47,532 nucleotides of DNA from Muribaculaceae bacterium (lineage in GTDB: Bacteria > Bacteroidota > Bacteroidia > Bacteroidales > Muribaculaceae), in contig JAFLTX010000009.1 of assembly GCA_022509145.1 (NCBI GenBank), positions 1 through 47,532 on the forward strand, given 5' to 3'. The notes under the pieces are model-generated. The model searched no databases. It was not told the DNA's origin and was given only the letters and a program-made list of their open reading frames with translations. This document shows positions 35,360-44,245 of this stretch, one piece after another. The number at the start of each line of letters is the position of its first letter. Position 1 is the first letter of the stretch. A program made the position numbers and the translations under genes.

Positions 35360-36268
35360 GCTGTCGCAGAGGGCGACGGCTTTCTCTTTCCCCAAGGCCA
35401 TGCAGCTGGTGGCGATGGCGTCGGCTTCCACGCATGTCGGGGCCATGATGGTAGCGCTCAATACGTCGGTGGTGACGGGACGACCGGTGGTGGCCGATAT
35501 GGTATGCCCGAATCTTTGGCCGTCAACTTCGTGGAAGTTGCGGTAGTTTCCCGAGGTGGCAAGAGCGGCGTCGGTGAGCGTCACGACACACTGGATGTCG
35601 CCGTCGGAGTCAGGGTCGGGTTGGTCTATCCCGATTCGCCACACCTCGCCGTTGGGATTCTTCCCCTTGGCCCTGATCTCGCCGCCGATTTCCACCAGGT
35701 AATCCTTCACGCCGTTTCGCTCGAGCATGTCGGCAACGCAATCCACGCCGTAGCCCTTGGCGAGAGCCGAGAAGTTGAATTCGATCGAGGGATTCTCTTT
35801 GACGAGCCGGTTTCCCTGCAGCGCCGTTTTGTCAATGCCTACAAGCTGCAACAGGCTGTCGAGCCGCAATGTGTCGGACGAAACCTCATGGCCCTGGCCA
35901 AAGCCCCAGGCGCGGATCAGTGGCGCCAGCGTGGGGTCGAAGGCACCGCCGGTGAGCCGGGATATCTCGCGGCTCTTGGTATAGACAGCGATGAAATGGC
36001 CGTCGACACTGTCGGTGCGGTTTTCGTTGAGCGCCGTCATCCGCGACGACGGATTGAAAGGGGAGAGGGAGAGGTCGATCTCGTTGATCACCGCAATGAT
36101 TGAATCGGCAAGACTCTCCGAAGAGCGATACGTAACGTGATAAACCGTGTTCCAGGCTATCCCTTCTTCGTGGATATATTCGCTTCCGGCCGGGCGGCTG
36201 CACGAGGCGAGCGCAAGCAGGAGCGCTGCCGGGAGAAGAAGGGTTTTCTGTTTTAGTATTGCTCTCAT
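35300..36268 (-). CDS. apbE: FAD:protein FMN transferase (ApbE), lipoprotein
   Basis: ApbE attaches FMN from FAD covalently to Ser/Thr residues of target flavoproteins such as NqrB/C and RnfG/D, outside the cytoplasmic membrane. The 322-residue product has a lipoprotein signal ending at Cys23 (LLLALASC). Family motifs are present: YLVEIGGEIRAKGKNPNG, the metal/flavin region FGHTISATTGRPVT and ADAIATSCMALG near the C terminus. It lies ten bases after the M6 protease gene on the minus strand and is probably co-transcribed with it. Its last codons form the right-hand copy of the repeat bounding the AbiE island, so its 3' end appears to have served as an insertion point without loss of function. 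Confidence 0.93.
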   Translation of the reverse strand: MRAILKQKTLLLPAALLLALASCSRPAGSEYIHEEGIAWNTVYHVTYRSSESLADSIIAVINEIDLSLSPFNPSSRMTALNENRTDSVDGHFIAVYTKSREISRLTGGAFDPTLAPLIRAWGFGQGHEVSSDTLRLDSLLQLVGIDKTALQGNRLVKENPSIEFNFSALAKGYGVDCVADMLERNGVKDYLVEIGGEIRAKGKNPNGEVWRIGIDQPDPDSDGDIQCVVTLTDAALATSGNYRNFHEVDGQRFGHTISATTGRPVTTDVLSATIMAPTCVEADAIATSCMALGKEKAVALCDSLRLGYLLILSDYTVISKNI

Positions 36269-36278
36269 CTGGTGCGGG

Positions 36279-37979
36279 TTATCTGAAGATAAGCTTGCGC
36301 ACGGAGTTCCCTTTTCTTTCGATCACGATGGTGCCCGGCGCAGGCTCGGCGATACGGATTCCTTGCATAGTGTAGTATTCCGGCTCTGCGTCTTCCTCGT
36401 CGATTATCTCTTTCACGGCCGTGGGGGTAAACATCTCGCCGCCGCCTTTGACGTCGAACGTAATCACGCCGTCTGTTTCAGTTATGTTGGTGATGGGCAC
36501 GTCGATTTTCAGCCCGGCCCAGGTCTTGAGAGCAGGGGTTGTCTCAGAAGTGAAAGAAGTTTTCCCCGTGGTGCCCGGGAAGGTGTAATCTTTCTGGAAG
36601 TAGTAACCGGCCTCGCCGTTGGCCTCTACGAGATCAACAAGCTGATGTTTCTCAACGTTGTTCACTTCATTTTCTTCGAAGACATCCTTGTCATAATCGA
36701 TGTGCCAGATCAGCAAGCCATGGTTGGGAATGTAGGTGTCCCATCCGGTCTGTTGACGGTTTTCAAGAAGGAAAAACTCAGTGTTTTTCCCGGTGGGAAT
36801 CAGGGCAAACCCGCCTTGCGAGATATCGTTGAGGGTTACGCTGCACGGCTCCCTGAGCACCAGCGGCTCGGCCCAACCCAGGGCGTTGCGCTCGAATGCG
36901 GAGTAGTTGCAGGGAGTGCGTTGGTCGTTGTTATAAGGCGCGAGGTCGAGCACCGAATATTCCAACGGGGTGTAGTATGCGTAGCTGCTGACGGTGTTGT
37001 ATAGGTCCGGGAGGCCCATCACGTGGGAGAACTCGTGAATGAACGTTCCTACGCCTTCGGGTTTGTTTTTTGCCCATTCGTTGGAGCAGGCGTAATGGCT
37101 GAGGAGCTTCCCGTCATACTTCTTGGTTACACCGGCTTCCTGCACGTCCCAAGAGTGGGGCCAGATGGTGTTGGCGCCGCCGAAGTCGGCCTCGCCCAGG
37201 CCCGCGTAGAAGACGTAGACATTGTCAATCACGCCGTCGCCGTTGGTATCGTAGACGCTGAAGTCAACCGTAGGATCCAAAATGTCCATCGCATCGATCA
37301 CCATAAGGTGCGGGTTGCGGTCGAAACCGTCCCGGTCGTTGGCGCCGTAAGTGGCCATGTTGCGGGGGAGTGTCACGGGGCCCAGCACGTCGAAACGTGG
37401 CGAAAACTGCCAGTGGCTCTGTTCGATGAAATAACGGCGTGCACTGCCCGTACCGCCGAACTGCGTGAAGTCGTCGCCGTTGATCATATCGCGGTGGTAG
37501 TCCACCGGGTCGTATCCTTCCGTCTTGTTGAATTTCACATCCTTAAACTCTGCAAGGATAACGAGCGCTCGGGGCGAACCCATAACAGGATAGTTGGTCT
37601 CAACAAGGCCGTAATTATATTGGGAGGCGCGTGTGGGCTGCCGGCGCATGTTTCTGCGAGCTGTCACCTTCTTGAGGTCTTTGGCAGTCAGAGCCTTGTC
37701 AGCGGCTTCGGGGGCATCGGGATGGATGTCGGTGGCTACGATTGCCCCGTCGTCGGCAATCGTTGCAAGGCGGTAGAAACCGTCGCTGTCTTCCTGCAGC
37801 AGGCGCCCGTCTTCCGTGGTGGTATAATGGAAGAATTCGTCGCCGTGCACAATTATGTTGATCGTTGAGCCGTCGGGTTGGGTCACAGTCCTTACCCCTG
37901 GTCGAGCCGGTATCGCCATCGCTGCGGCGGCATAAGCCAAAGAGAGGGCTACGGCAATATATTTTCTCATTCCGTTCAT
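36279..37979 (-). CDS. Secreted M6-family (InhA-like) metalloprotease
   Basis: This zinc-dependent protease is predicted to be exported. The frame reaches a TTG at 37985; the ATG at 37979 gives MNGMRKYIAVALSLAYAAAA and a signal peptide ending AMA. The 566-residue protein shows ALVILAEFKDVKF at the start of the catalytic domain and a calcium-loop-like DTNGDGVID (about 244-252). The zinc site HEFSHVMGLPD (HExxHxxGxxD; His315, Glu316, His319) follows. The C-terminal tail EYYTMQGIRIAEPAPG matches in pattern the tail of the three-repeat secreted protein at 31135-32472. It lies ten bases before apbE. The natural substrate is unknown. Confidence 0.9.
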   Translation of the reverse strand: MNGMRKYIAVALSLAYAAAAMAIPARPGVRTVTQPDGSTINIIVHGDEFFHYTTTEDGRLLQEDSDGFYRLATIADDGAIVATDIHPDAPEAADKALTAKDLKKVTARRNMRRQPTRASQYNYGLVETNYPVMGSPRALVILAEFKDVKFNKTEGYDPVDYHRDMINGDDFTQFGGTGSARRYFIEQSHWQFSPRFDVLGPVTLPRNMATYGANDRDGFDRNPHLMVIDAMDILDPTVDFSVYDTNGDGVIDNVYVFYAGLGEADFGGANTIWPHSWDVQEAGVTKKYDGKLLSHYACSNEWAKNKPEGVGTFIHEFSHVMGLPDLYNTVSSYAYYTPLEYSVLDLAPYNNDQRTPCNYSAFERNALGWAEPLVLREPCSVTLNDISQGGFALIPTGKNTEFFLLENRQQTGWDTYIPNHGLLIWHIDYDKDVFEENEVNNVEKHQLVDLVEANGEAGYYFQKDYTFPGTTGKTSFTSETTPALKTWAGLKIDVPITNITETDGVITFDVKGGGEMFTPTAVKEIIDEEDAEPEYYTMQGIRIAEPAPGTIVIERKGNSVRKLIFR

Positions 37980-38001
37980 TTTCAAAAATCTTTAACGACT
38001 A

Positions 38002-38009
38002 CAAATTTA
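38002..38009 (-). promoter_or_regulatory. -7 element before the M6 protease gene
   Basis: On the minus strand the sequence reads TAAATTTG, matching TAnnTTTG, 22 bases before the protease ATG. No good TTTG lies at the expected -33 distance, so this is only a partial match. Confidence 0.35.
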
Positions 38010-38079
38010 CAAAAAATATGCCATACAGGCTACATAATAAATGTTAAGACTCCTTTCAATGCATTGTTGGTCTGGTGCT

Positions 38080-38772
38080 TCAGAATTCGAGGCGGAAGCC
38101 ACGCTGCTTCAGCTCGGCATACTTTTCAAGGTTGAATCTGAAGAGGTTGGCCTCGCGTTTTGGGGTAGGCCAGACGGTCTCGTCGAGACGCGTGAGGATG
38201 CCGAGATGGAGCATCTTCTTGGCGAAGTTGCGGCGGTCGAAATGAGTTCCGAGCACGGCCTCGTAAAGATTCTGCAATTCCTTCAAGGTGAATTTCTCAG
38301 GGAGGAGTTCGTAGCCTACGGGATGAAAATGGATGCGTTCGCGAAGCCGGGCGACGGCGTCGCGCAGAATCACGTCATGGTCGAAGGCCAGCTGCGGAAT
38401 TTTGTCGACCGGAAACCAATCGGCCTCGGCGGCATCGTCACCGCCTTTCACCTCGCCGATCCTCACCAAGGCCAGATAGGCTATCGAGATAACCCGTTCG
38501 CGCGGGTCGCGCCCAGGAGCTGAATAAGTATGAAACTGCTCGATAAAATCGGCTACAAACCCCGTCTCCTCCTTAAGCTCGCGCAACGCACCCTCTTCGG
38601 CCGATTCATCAGGATTGAGAAATCCACCCGGGAACGCCCAGCGGTCTTTGTAGGGCTCGCGTCCTCTCTTGATGAGCAATACTTTGAGGCTGCTCCCGTC
38701 GAAGCCGAAAATCACGCAGTCGGTAGTCACCGCCGGGTGTGGATATTTGTAGCAAAATCTCTTCTCTTCCAT
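38080..38772 (-). CDS. NUDIX hydrolase with C-terminal winged helix (NrtR/AraR-like regulator)
   Basis: Proteins of this build either hydrolyse ADP-ribose-type substrates, act as repressors, or both; the Bacteroides arabinose regulator AraR belongs to the same group. A GTG at 38799 is in frame, but the ATG at 38772 gives MEEKRFCYKYPHPAVTTDCV, the normal family start, and 230 residues. The Nudix box is complete (Gly50, Glu56, then REL-K-EE-TGF at 64-72), so hydrolase activity may be kept. The last 75 residues (KFTLKELQNLYEAVLGTHFD, RRNFAKKMLHLGIL) form the winged helix. Its promoter is flanked by two palindromes, suggesting autoregulation. Its target pathway is unclear; neighbouring transport genes are candidates. 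Confidence 0.88.
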   Translation of the reverse strand: MEEKRFCYKYPHPAVTTDCVIFGFDGSSLKVLLIKRGREPYKDRWAFPGGFLNPDESAEEGALRELKEETGFVADFIEQFHTYSAPGRDPRERVISIAYLALVRIGEVKGGDDAAEADWFPVDKIPQLAFDHDVILRDAVARLRERIHFHPVGYELLPEKFTLKELQNLYEAVLGTHFDRRNFAKKMLHLGILTRLDETVWPTPKREANLFRFNLEKYAELKQRGFRLEF

Positions 38773-38884
38773 CTTTCTTACTCTGGTTATTTCAATCACT
38801 TCCCATGCGGGCTTCCGACAATGTCTCCGATTATAGCCCCTAACATGCTGTAAATGTTAAAAATATAAACGTCGTAATATACCT

Positions 38885-38899
38885 GTGTAAAATTTACAC
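38885..38899. promoter_or_regulatory. Palindromic operator 1 (over the expected start point)
   Basis: GTGTAAAATTTACAC has seven-base arms around one central base. It lies three bases downstream of the -7 box of the minus-strand promoter at 38902-38933, where transcription should begin. A near copy lies at 38940-38954. Confidence 0.7.
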
Positions 38900-38901
38900 T
38901 G

Positions 38902-38933
38902 CAAAATTAGCGCAAATATTCCAAGCTGCCAAA
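38902..38933 (-). promoter_or_regulatory. Promoter of the NUDIX regulator gene
   Basis: Read on the minus strand, TTTG (38930-38933), 20 bases, TAATTTTG (38902-38909) is a full match to the Bacteroidetes promoter pattern. It points to the NUDIX gene 130 bases away and is flanked on both sides by copies of the GTGTAAAATTTAC palindrome. Confidence 0.8.
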
Positions 38934-38939
38934 CATTTT

Positions 38940-38954
38940 GTGTAAAATTTACCC
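38940..38954. promoter_or_regulatory. Palindromic operator 2 (upstream of -33)
   Basis: GTGTAAAATTTACCC is identical to operator 1 except for one base in the right arm. It begins six bases upstream of the -33 box; the two sites are 55 bases apart start to start. Confidence 0.65.
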
Positions 38955-38973
38955 AAGAAAAAGCAATAAATAA

Positions 38974-38997
38974 GGAGCGCAACTCGCAACGCGCTCC
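38974..38997 (-). terminator. Terminator of the second SusC/SusD operon
   Basis: GGAGCGC (38974-38980) and GCGCTCC (38991-38997) form a seven-pair stem with a ten-base loop. On the minus strand the stem is followed by TTATTTATTG, a T-rich stretch. It lies 57 bases after the susD stop. Confidence 0.65.
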
Positions 38998-39054
38998 CTC
39001 AGAGTAGTTTATATGTTTTTAAGCTAATTAAAGACGGTCTGGAAGACCCTTCTT

Positions 39055-40788
39055 CTACCAGCCTTCATTCTGTACGAGATTGCGGTTGCGATCCATCTCC
39101 ACCAGCGGGATGGGCCATTTTTCGTGACGGGGTTGGTAAGCGCGTTGATACATGAGATCTCCGAAAATATCGGTGGCATCTTTTACGGATTCTCCGAGGA
39201 TGCCCCATCTCCGCAAATCCCAATACCGTTGCCCTTCGCCCAACAGTTCGAAAGCCCTTTCCCGGCGTATCCGTTCCGTCATCTCATCCTTGCCGCCAAC
39301 AGCAAGCCAGGGACTGCCTGAATTGAGCAACGGCATCCCGACGCGTTGACGTATCTTATTCACTTCATCAACGGCTTTCGACGTCTGGCCCGTCTCGTTG
39401 TAGGCTTCGGCAAGCATCAAAATCACATCGCCAAGGCGGATGAGAGGAAATTCGTATGGTGTACGGGTATATTCCCCCCAATAGCCGTCGAGGTTGCCGG
39501 TCGGTATCCATTTGCGCCAGAAATAGGAGTTCCAACCCTCTGAATTGCGGATGAAAGCGGCAGCTTCCATCGGCGAGCCTCCTTTAGACGGATCGGCCAA
39601 AACGAATTGTTTATCCATCGGATTCGAACCCGCGTCCGTCCCGAGATAATGTGAATAAGGCGTGATGACGTTCCAGCAAAGTCTGGGGTCTCTCTTCTCA
39701 TACACACTCTTCACTTTATCGACATCGCAATTCAGAAAATCTGTGATTTGGGTGCTTTCGTCATTGATGGCCACGCATAGAAGGTTTCTGCGGAATTGAG
39801 AGTCGCCGTCGTTGAAGCCGGGGTAAACGTCGTCCCAATTAAACGGACTGCCGTCAAGATTCTCATACATGTCCACGATGGTTGTGGAGGGTACGATGCG
39901 GTTGCTCGCAATCAATCTCATCGTGGCCTTGTTGCCGAAATAGGAGACGATATCAAGCGCATATCCCGCCGTATTGCCGTCGATCGACTGTATGGAAAAT
40001 ATCATTTCATCGCTTGTGCGTCCGTTGTAAAGCCTGAAAAGGTCGTCATAGTCGGGATGCAGGGAATAACCGTAATTGTCATTCTTATTATATACAATCT
40101 CCTCAAAATCAGCGATTGCCTCATCCCATTGGCGATTGTAAAGATAAACTTTACCTCTCAGCGCGTATGCGGCGCCCTTCGTAGCCCGGCCGCGGTTATC
40201 CGCGCTCCATGCAACGGGAAGCTTCTCTATGGCTTCGTTCAGGTCTGCGAGGATATGGTTTCTCAATTCATCTTCCGAACATCGAGGGGAGTCCAGGCTG
40301 GCAAACTGCTCGTTTATGTCGCAGGTTTCGTCATAATAAGGCACACCGCCCCAGCAATTCAGCATACGGAAATAAGCCATGGCACGCAAAAACTTAGCCT
40401 CACCGGTCACCCTCTCTATCGTCTCCCCGCTAATCGGCATGTCGGCCACATTGCGTATCACAGTGTTGGCACGATGCACCAACTCATACAGGTTTTGCCA
40501 ATGATTCTGCACACCGGTACTGTTGGAGGTGAAGGAAGTGCCTCTCGAGACGTCGGACCACGGACTTGTGCCGTCGGCGAGGTCGGTGCACATGTCGAAG
40601 GTAAACTCCATGCCGAAACACCACGGCTGCCGCATGGCGTTGTAGAGCCCCACTGCGGCCTGCCGGGCATGATCTTCGGTTTGCCAAAAAGTGCTTCCCG
40701 AGAGTTGGTCGCCGGGGATATAATCGAGCTTTTCGCATGACGCCAGCAGCATGGCAACTGCCGCCAAACCTATATATTTGATTTTCAT
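39055..40788 (-). CDS. SusD/RagB-type nutrient-binding lipoprotein (second pair)
   Basis: This surface lipoprotein partners the SusC encoded immediately upstream. The 577-residue product has a lipoprotein signal ending at Cys18 (AAVAMLLASC). The family entry reads GDQLSGSTFWQTEDHARQAA; then come helical repeats (WQNLYELVHRANTVIRNVAD, AKFLRAMAYFRMLNCWGGVP) and the C-terminal pattern EYTRTPYEFPLIRLGDVILM, YNETGQTSKAVDEVNKIRQR and RRERAFELLGEGQRYWDLRR. This is the standard length for glycan-binding SusD. One base separates it from the susC stop. A terminator hairpin follows. The nearby GH32 gene suggests a fructan ligand, but this is only inference. Confidence 0.94.
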   Translation of the reverse strand: MKIKYIGLAAVAMLLASCEKLDYIPGDQLSGSTFWQTEDHARQAAVGLYNAMRQPWCFGMEFTFDMCTDLADGTSPWSDVSRGTSFTSNSTGVQNHWQNLYELVHRANTVIRNVADMPISGETIERVTGEAKFLRAMAYFRMLNCWGGVPYYDETCDINEQFASLDSPRCSEDELRNHILADLNEAIEKLPVAWSADNRGRATKGAAYALRGKVYLYNRQWDEAIADFEEIVYNKNDNYGYSLHPDYDDLFRLYNGRTSDEMIFSIQSIDGNTAGYALDIVSYFGNKATMRLIASNRIVPSTTIVDMYENLDGSPFNWDDVYPGFNDGDSQFRRNLLCVAINDESTQITDFLNCDVDKVKSVYEKRDPRLCWNVITPYSHYLGTDAGSNPMDKQFVLADPSKGGSPMEAAAFIRNSEGWNSYFWRKWIPTGNLDGYWGEYTRTPYEFPLIRLGDVILMLAEAYNETGQTSKAVDEVNKIRQRVGMPLLNSGSPWLAVGGKDEMTERIRRERAFELLGEGQRYWDLRRWGILGESVKDATDIFGDLMYQRAYQPRHEKWPIPLVEMDRNRNLVQNEGW

Positions 40789-40789
40789 T

Positions 40790-43700
40790 TTATATCGAAA
40801 TGTCTAAACCAATGGAATATTGTTTCACTGCGGGATAACCCACGGTCGCTCCCACTTCCGGGTCGAGGCCCGGGAATTTCGTGATGGTAAACAGATTGTC
40901 CACGCTGAAATACACCTTCAGTCTGCTCACGGCAAATTTGGTAGTTATATTTCTGGGGATGGTGTATCCAATCTGCAGATTCTTGCAACGGAAATAGGCG
41001 CCATTGTGCACGAAGGCATCGCTCGCCACGTTGTTTTTCGCGTTGGCATTGTTTCTGAGGATGGGGTATTTGGAATTATAGGGATTCTCCGGCGTCCAGG
41101 CATTGTCGGTGATGTCTTTATTGAGCGATTGCCCCATCACGGTTACAAATCTGAAAGCCTGATTGTTGTAATACACCTTATAATCTCCCACCCCTTGGAA
41201 CATTGCGCTGAAATTGAAGTCGCGCCAAGTCACTCCTATGTTTATGCCGTAAGTAAAAGCAGGCAGGTTTCCGTGTCCGATCTCCACCCGGTCGTCGGCA
41301 TCGAGATTACCATCTCCGTTGGCATCCCTGTAAAGGAAGTCTCCGAGTTCCGGACGCTGATAAGTGGCGAAATAGTTGGGGTTTGCGTCAACCAGACTCT
41401 GAACATATTCCATGTCTGCTTGGTCGCGTATGATACGGTCTACTTCCAGCACATATATCTGGTTTATCGGATGTCCTTCCTGAATCTTGTAAACTCCGCT
41501 TATCGAGGAGACCTCACCTTGGAATTTGGTAACAACATTGCGGACGTAGCCCATATTGAACCCGACATTGTACGTTACGTTTCCGATGCGGTCGCTCCAA
41601 TTGATGTCGAATTCAAAACCGCGGTTGCGCACCTGGCCGGCATTTTGGTTCGGGACGGTGCTCGTGCCGTGTTCCAACGGTGCCGGCAGCGAAATCAGGA
41701 TGCCGTCGGTCAGTTTGTTATACCAGTCAAACGAACCGAAAAGGCGCCCGTTGAGCAAAGTGTAGTCAAACCCGAAATCCAACATGTTCGTGCGCTCCCA
41801 AGTCAAGTCGGGATTGGCAAGGATTGTCTGGGCGAAACCGCTTGCAATGTTTCCGTTAAGCACCGAGTTGGCCGAAGCGTAGAGCGACTGGTACATATAG
41901 AAGCTCGTGGTGGCGTTGTTGCCCAGAGAGCCGTAAGATGCTCTGATCTTGAGCTGAGTGAGCCAACCGCGTGCCGCTTCCATAAACTTCTCCTCGCTCA
42001 GGCGCCAGCCGGCAGAAACCGAGGGGAAATACCCCCATCGCTTGGAGGGAGAGAAGCGTGATGAGCCGTCGGCCCTGATATTCGCCTGGAGAAGATATTT
42101 GTCGTCCCAGTTGAGATTGATTCGTCCGAAATATGAACGCATGGCCCATTCGGTATAATTGCCGGTTATCTCGCCTACTGTAGTTGCCCCGTCGAGCGAC
42201 GTCATTGAATCGTCGATCAAGTCATATTTGCGGAAGTAGTCGGCGTCGTATTTGTTATATTCCTGACTCATACCCAGCAGCACGGTGGAGCTAAGTTTTG
42301 AGACGGTAAAGTCGTAACTGGCAGTAAGTTCCGAGCTGCGGAAGATATTTTCGTAGCCGTACCTGCGGATATAGGTTCTTACCGTTCCCTCCCGCAGCAA
42401 AATCGGGCCGTCAAGTGTGAAACGATACAGGTCCTTATCCATCAGTTGTTCTTCCCGCTTGCGTTGCCAGTAGTTATACGAGAAAGAGCCTTGAATTGTA
42501 AGCCCTTTGACAGGTCTCACCACGGCATACGTCTTGGCCACCCCTCTCCAGGTGCGGATAGGGAACTCACTCTTGTAAAACCACATCCTGCGATAGGGGT
42601 TGAAGTTGCTGACATTCTCTTCCTCGGGATTCTGAATGCCGCCGTAAAGGCCTGTGGCCGGGTCGTAAAGCGTCATGCCGGGCACGGTGTTGAAGGCACC
42701 TGAGCCCCAGATTACGTCGCCGCCGTCGGCAGCCACATCCGAGGAGGGGTCGTTGGTGTCGTAATAGCCGAACACGCTTAAGCCGACTGTCAACCAGTGT
42801 TTTATATCGGCTTCAGTACTCGTCCTGAGTTGATATCGGCGATAATTGGTATGATAAATCATACCGGGATTGTCGATGAAACCCAGCGAGAAATTATATC
42901 TGACTGTTTTCGAGCCGCCAGTCACCGTCAAATTATGATTCTGCACCACCGAAGGATTTCGATAAATGTGATCCTGCCAGTCGGTGTTGGGATAGACGGT
43001 CGGATTCTTCCCTCCGTCGTTTCTCCATTCGTTGATTTTACCCTCCGAAAATCGGGGCGCCTGGCCGTTGGCTATCAACCCGGAGTTTTGTATCTCCATA
43101 AAGTCGGCGTAATCAGTCACCAGATTAAGCCGTTTGGCCACCGTCTCGAAAGACACATTCCCGTTGTAAGTGATTCTCGGCGCCCGCTCCCGTCCTGTTC
43201 TCGTGGTCACCAGAATGACACCGTTGGCCGCTCTTGAGCCGTAGATGGAGGCCGAGGCCGCATCTTTCAATATGGAGATATTGTCGATATCCTTTGGGTT
43301 TATGTCGCTCAAAGCGATTCCCGTCATTCCGTCAACCACCACCAGAGGAGCGGCATCGTTGAGGGTTCCCTGACCGCGCACTCTGATTGTCTGCTCTTCA
43401 AAACCGGGGGTGTTACCTCCGCTGTTGGTTACCGTCAGGCCGGGCGCCAGGCCTGCAAGCGCGTCCGTGACATTTGTAATCGGCCGGTCGTTCAGCTTGC
43501 GTCTTCCAATTGAGGAAACCGACCCCGTGAGATCGGTCTTCTTCTGGGTGCCGTAACCTACCACCACCACCTCCTGTATTTCGGATGAAACCGGAGTGAG
43601 CGTCACCGGATAAAAAGATACGTCGGGCACCACCTCGATGCTTTCTGGAGAGTAGCCTATATATGAGACCGTAAGCACACAACTGTCGGGCACATCGGTT

Positions 43701-43915
43701 AGCGAAAAATGTCCGTCGATATCGGTAACTGTCGTAATGGAATGGTTTGCATTGTCTTGGACGAGAGCTCCGATTACGGACTCGCCGTCGCGGTCATAGA
43801 CACTCCCGGTGATGGTTCGGGTGCTCTGAGCTGTAGGCTCAGAAGCAGAAACCTTATTGCTGAAAACAATACTGATAAGCAGTATCGGAAGAAATGGTTT
43901 TATATAATTTTTCAT
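40790..43915 (-). CDS. SusC/RagA-type TonB-dependent transporter (second pair)
   Basis: This outer-membrane importer is energised by TonB. A TTG at 43942 is in frame, but the ATG at 43915 gives MKNYIKPFLPILLISIVFSN and a signal peptide ending VSA. The 1041-residue protein has a carboxypeptidase-regulatory-like domain (GSVYDRDGESVIGALVQD). The SusC plug reads EVVVVGYGTQKKTDLTGSVS, LVVVDGMTGIALSDINPKDI and ASASIYGSRAANGVILVTTR, and the barrel ends YPAVKQYSIGLDISI. Unlike the first SusC in this window it has no STN domain, so direct sigma/anti-sigma signalling is not expected. No SusR, HTCS or other sensor lies next to it. Confidence 0.95.
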   Translation of the reverse strand: MKNYIKPFLPILLISIVFSNKVSASEPTAQSTRTITGSVYDRDGESVIGALVQDNANHSITTVTDIDGHFSLTDVPDSCVLTVSYIGYSPESIEVVPDVSFYPVTLTPVSSEIQEVVVVGYGTQKKTDLTGSVSSIGRRKLNDRPITNVTDALAGLAPGLTVTNSGGNTPGFEEQTIRVRGQGTLNDAAPLVVVDGMTGIALSDINPKDIDNISILKDAASASIYGSRAANGVILVTTRTGRERAPRITYNGNVSFETVAKRLNLVTDYADFMEIQNSGLIANGQAPRFSEGKINEWRNDGGKNPTVYPNTDWQDHIYRNPSVVQNHNLTVTGGSKTVRYNFSLGFIDNPGMIYHTNYRRYQLRTSTEADIKHWLTVGLSVFGYYDTNDPSSDVAADGGDVIWGSGAFNTVPGMTLYDPATGLYGGIQNPEEENVSNFNPYRRMWFYKSEFPIRTWRGVAKTYAVVRPVKGLTIQGSFSYNYWQRKREEQLMDKDLYRFTLDGPILLREGTVRTYIRRYGYENIFRSSELTASYDFTVSKLSSTVLLGMSQEYNKYDADYFRKYDLIDDSMTSLDGATTVGEITGNYTEWAMRSYFGRINLNWDDKYLLQANIRADGSSRFSPSKRWGYFPSVSAGWRLSEEKFMEAARGWLTQLKIRASYGSLGNNATTSFYMYQSLYASANSVLNGNIASGFAQTILANPDLTWERTNMLDFGFDYTLLNGRLFGSFDWYNKLTDGILISLPAPLEHGTSTVPNQNAGQVRNRGFEFDINWSDRIGNVTYNVGFNMGYVRNVVTKFQGEVSSISGVYKIQEGHPINQIYVLEVDRIIRDQADMEYVQSLVDANPNYFATYQRPELGDFLYRDANGDGNLDADDRVEIGHGNLPAFTYGINIGVTWRDFNFSAMFQGVGDYKVYYNNQAFRFVTVMGQSLNKDITDNAWTPENPYNSKYPILRNNANAKNNVASDAFVHNGAYFRCKNLQIGYTIPRNITTKFAVSRLKVYFSVDNLFTITKFPGLDPEVGATVGYPAVKQYSIGLDISI

Positions 43916-44245
43916 TAAACAAAAAATATCTGGCGGTAGCAATTTTTGCCAAAATCAGACTACGCGCCAGGAAAATTTATTGCAAAATTAGCAATTATTT
44001 CTCAAAATATTTGCCGGACTCCGTGCATACAATAACTATGTACTGCAATTTTAAACTTTTTTAAATTATTTTAATACATTTCTTTCCGAGCAATAGAAAT
44101 TCTTCCGGCCACGCAAAAGAGCAAGATTAAGGCTTCCCGCCACACAATTCCTGAGCACTTTTTATGAAATGGGAAAATATTCTGAAATAAACCAACAAAT
44201 AAGATTTTTGTTATTAGAATATAATCGTTGATAAAGAAATTTATT
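43916..44245. other. Divergent gap between susC and flavin reductase
   Basis: This 330-base, A+T-rich stretch holds no credible gene. On the minus strand TAATTTTG (43983-43990) fits the -7 consensus and would start the susC transcript about 60 bases upstream of its ATG, but no TTTG lies 19-21 bases further up. I see no clear promoter for the plus-strand flavin reductase and no strong hairpin. Confidence 0.5.

Noticed and set aside
38772-38799. GTG start for the NUDIX gene
   Set aside because: The nine extra residues are not typical of the family, and the ATG at 38772 gives the common N-terminal KYPHPAVTTD arrangement at the right distance.
39615-39640. A tRNA T-arm-like stretch (GGGTTCGAATCC on the minus strand)
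   Set aside because: It lies inside the susD coding frame and no acceptor, D or anticodon arms can be formed around it.
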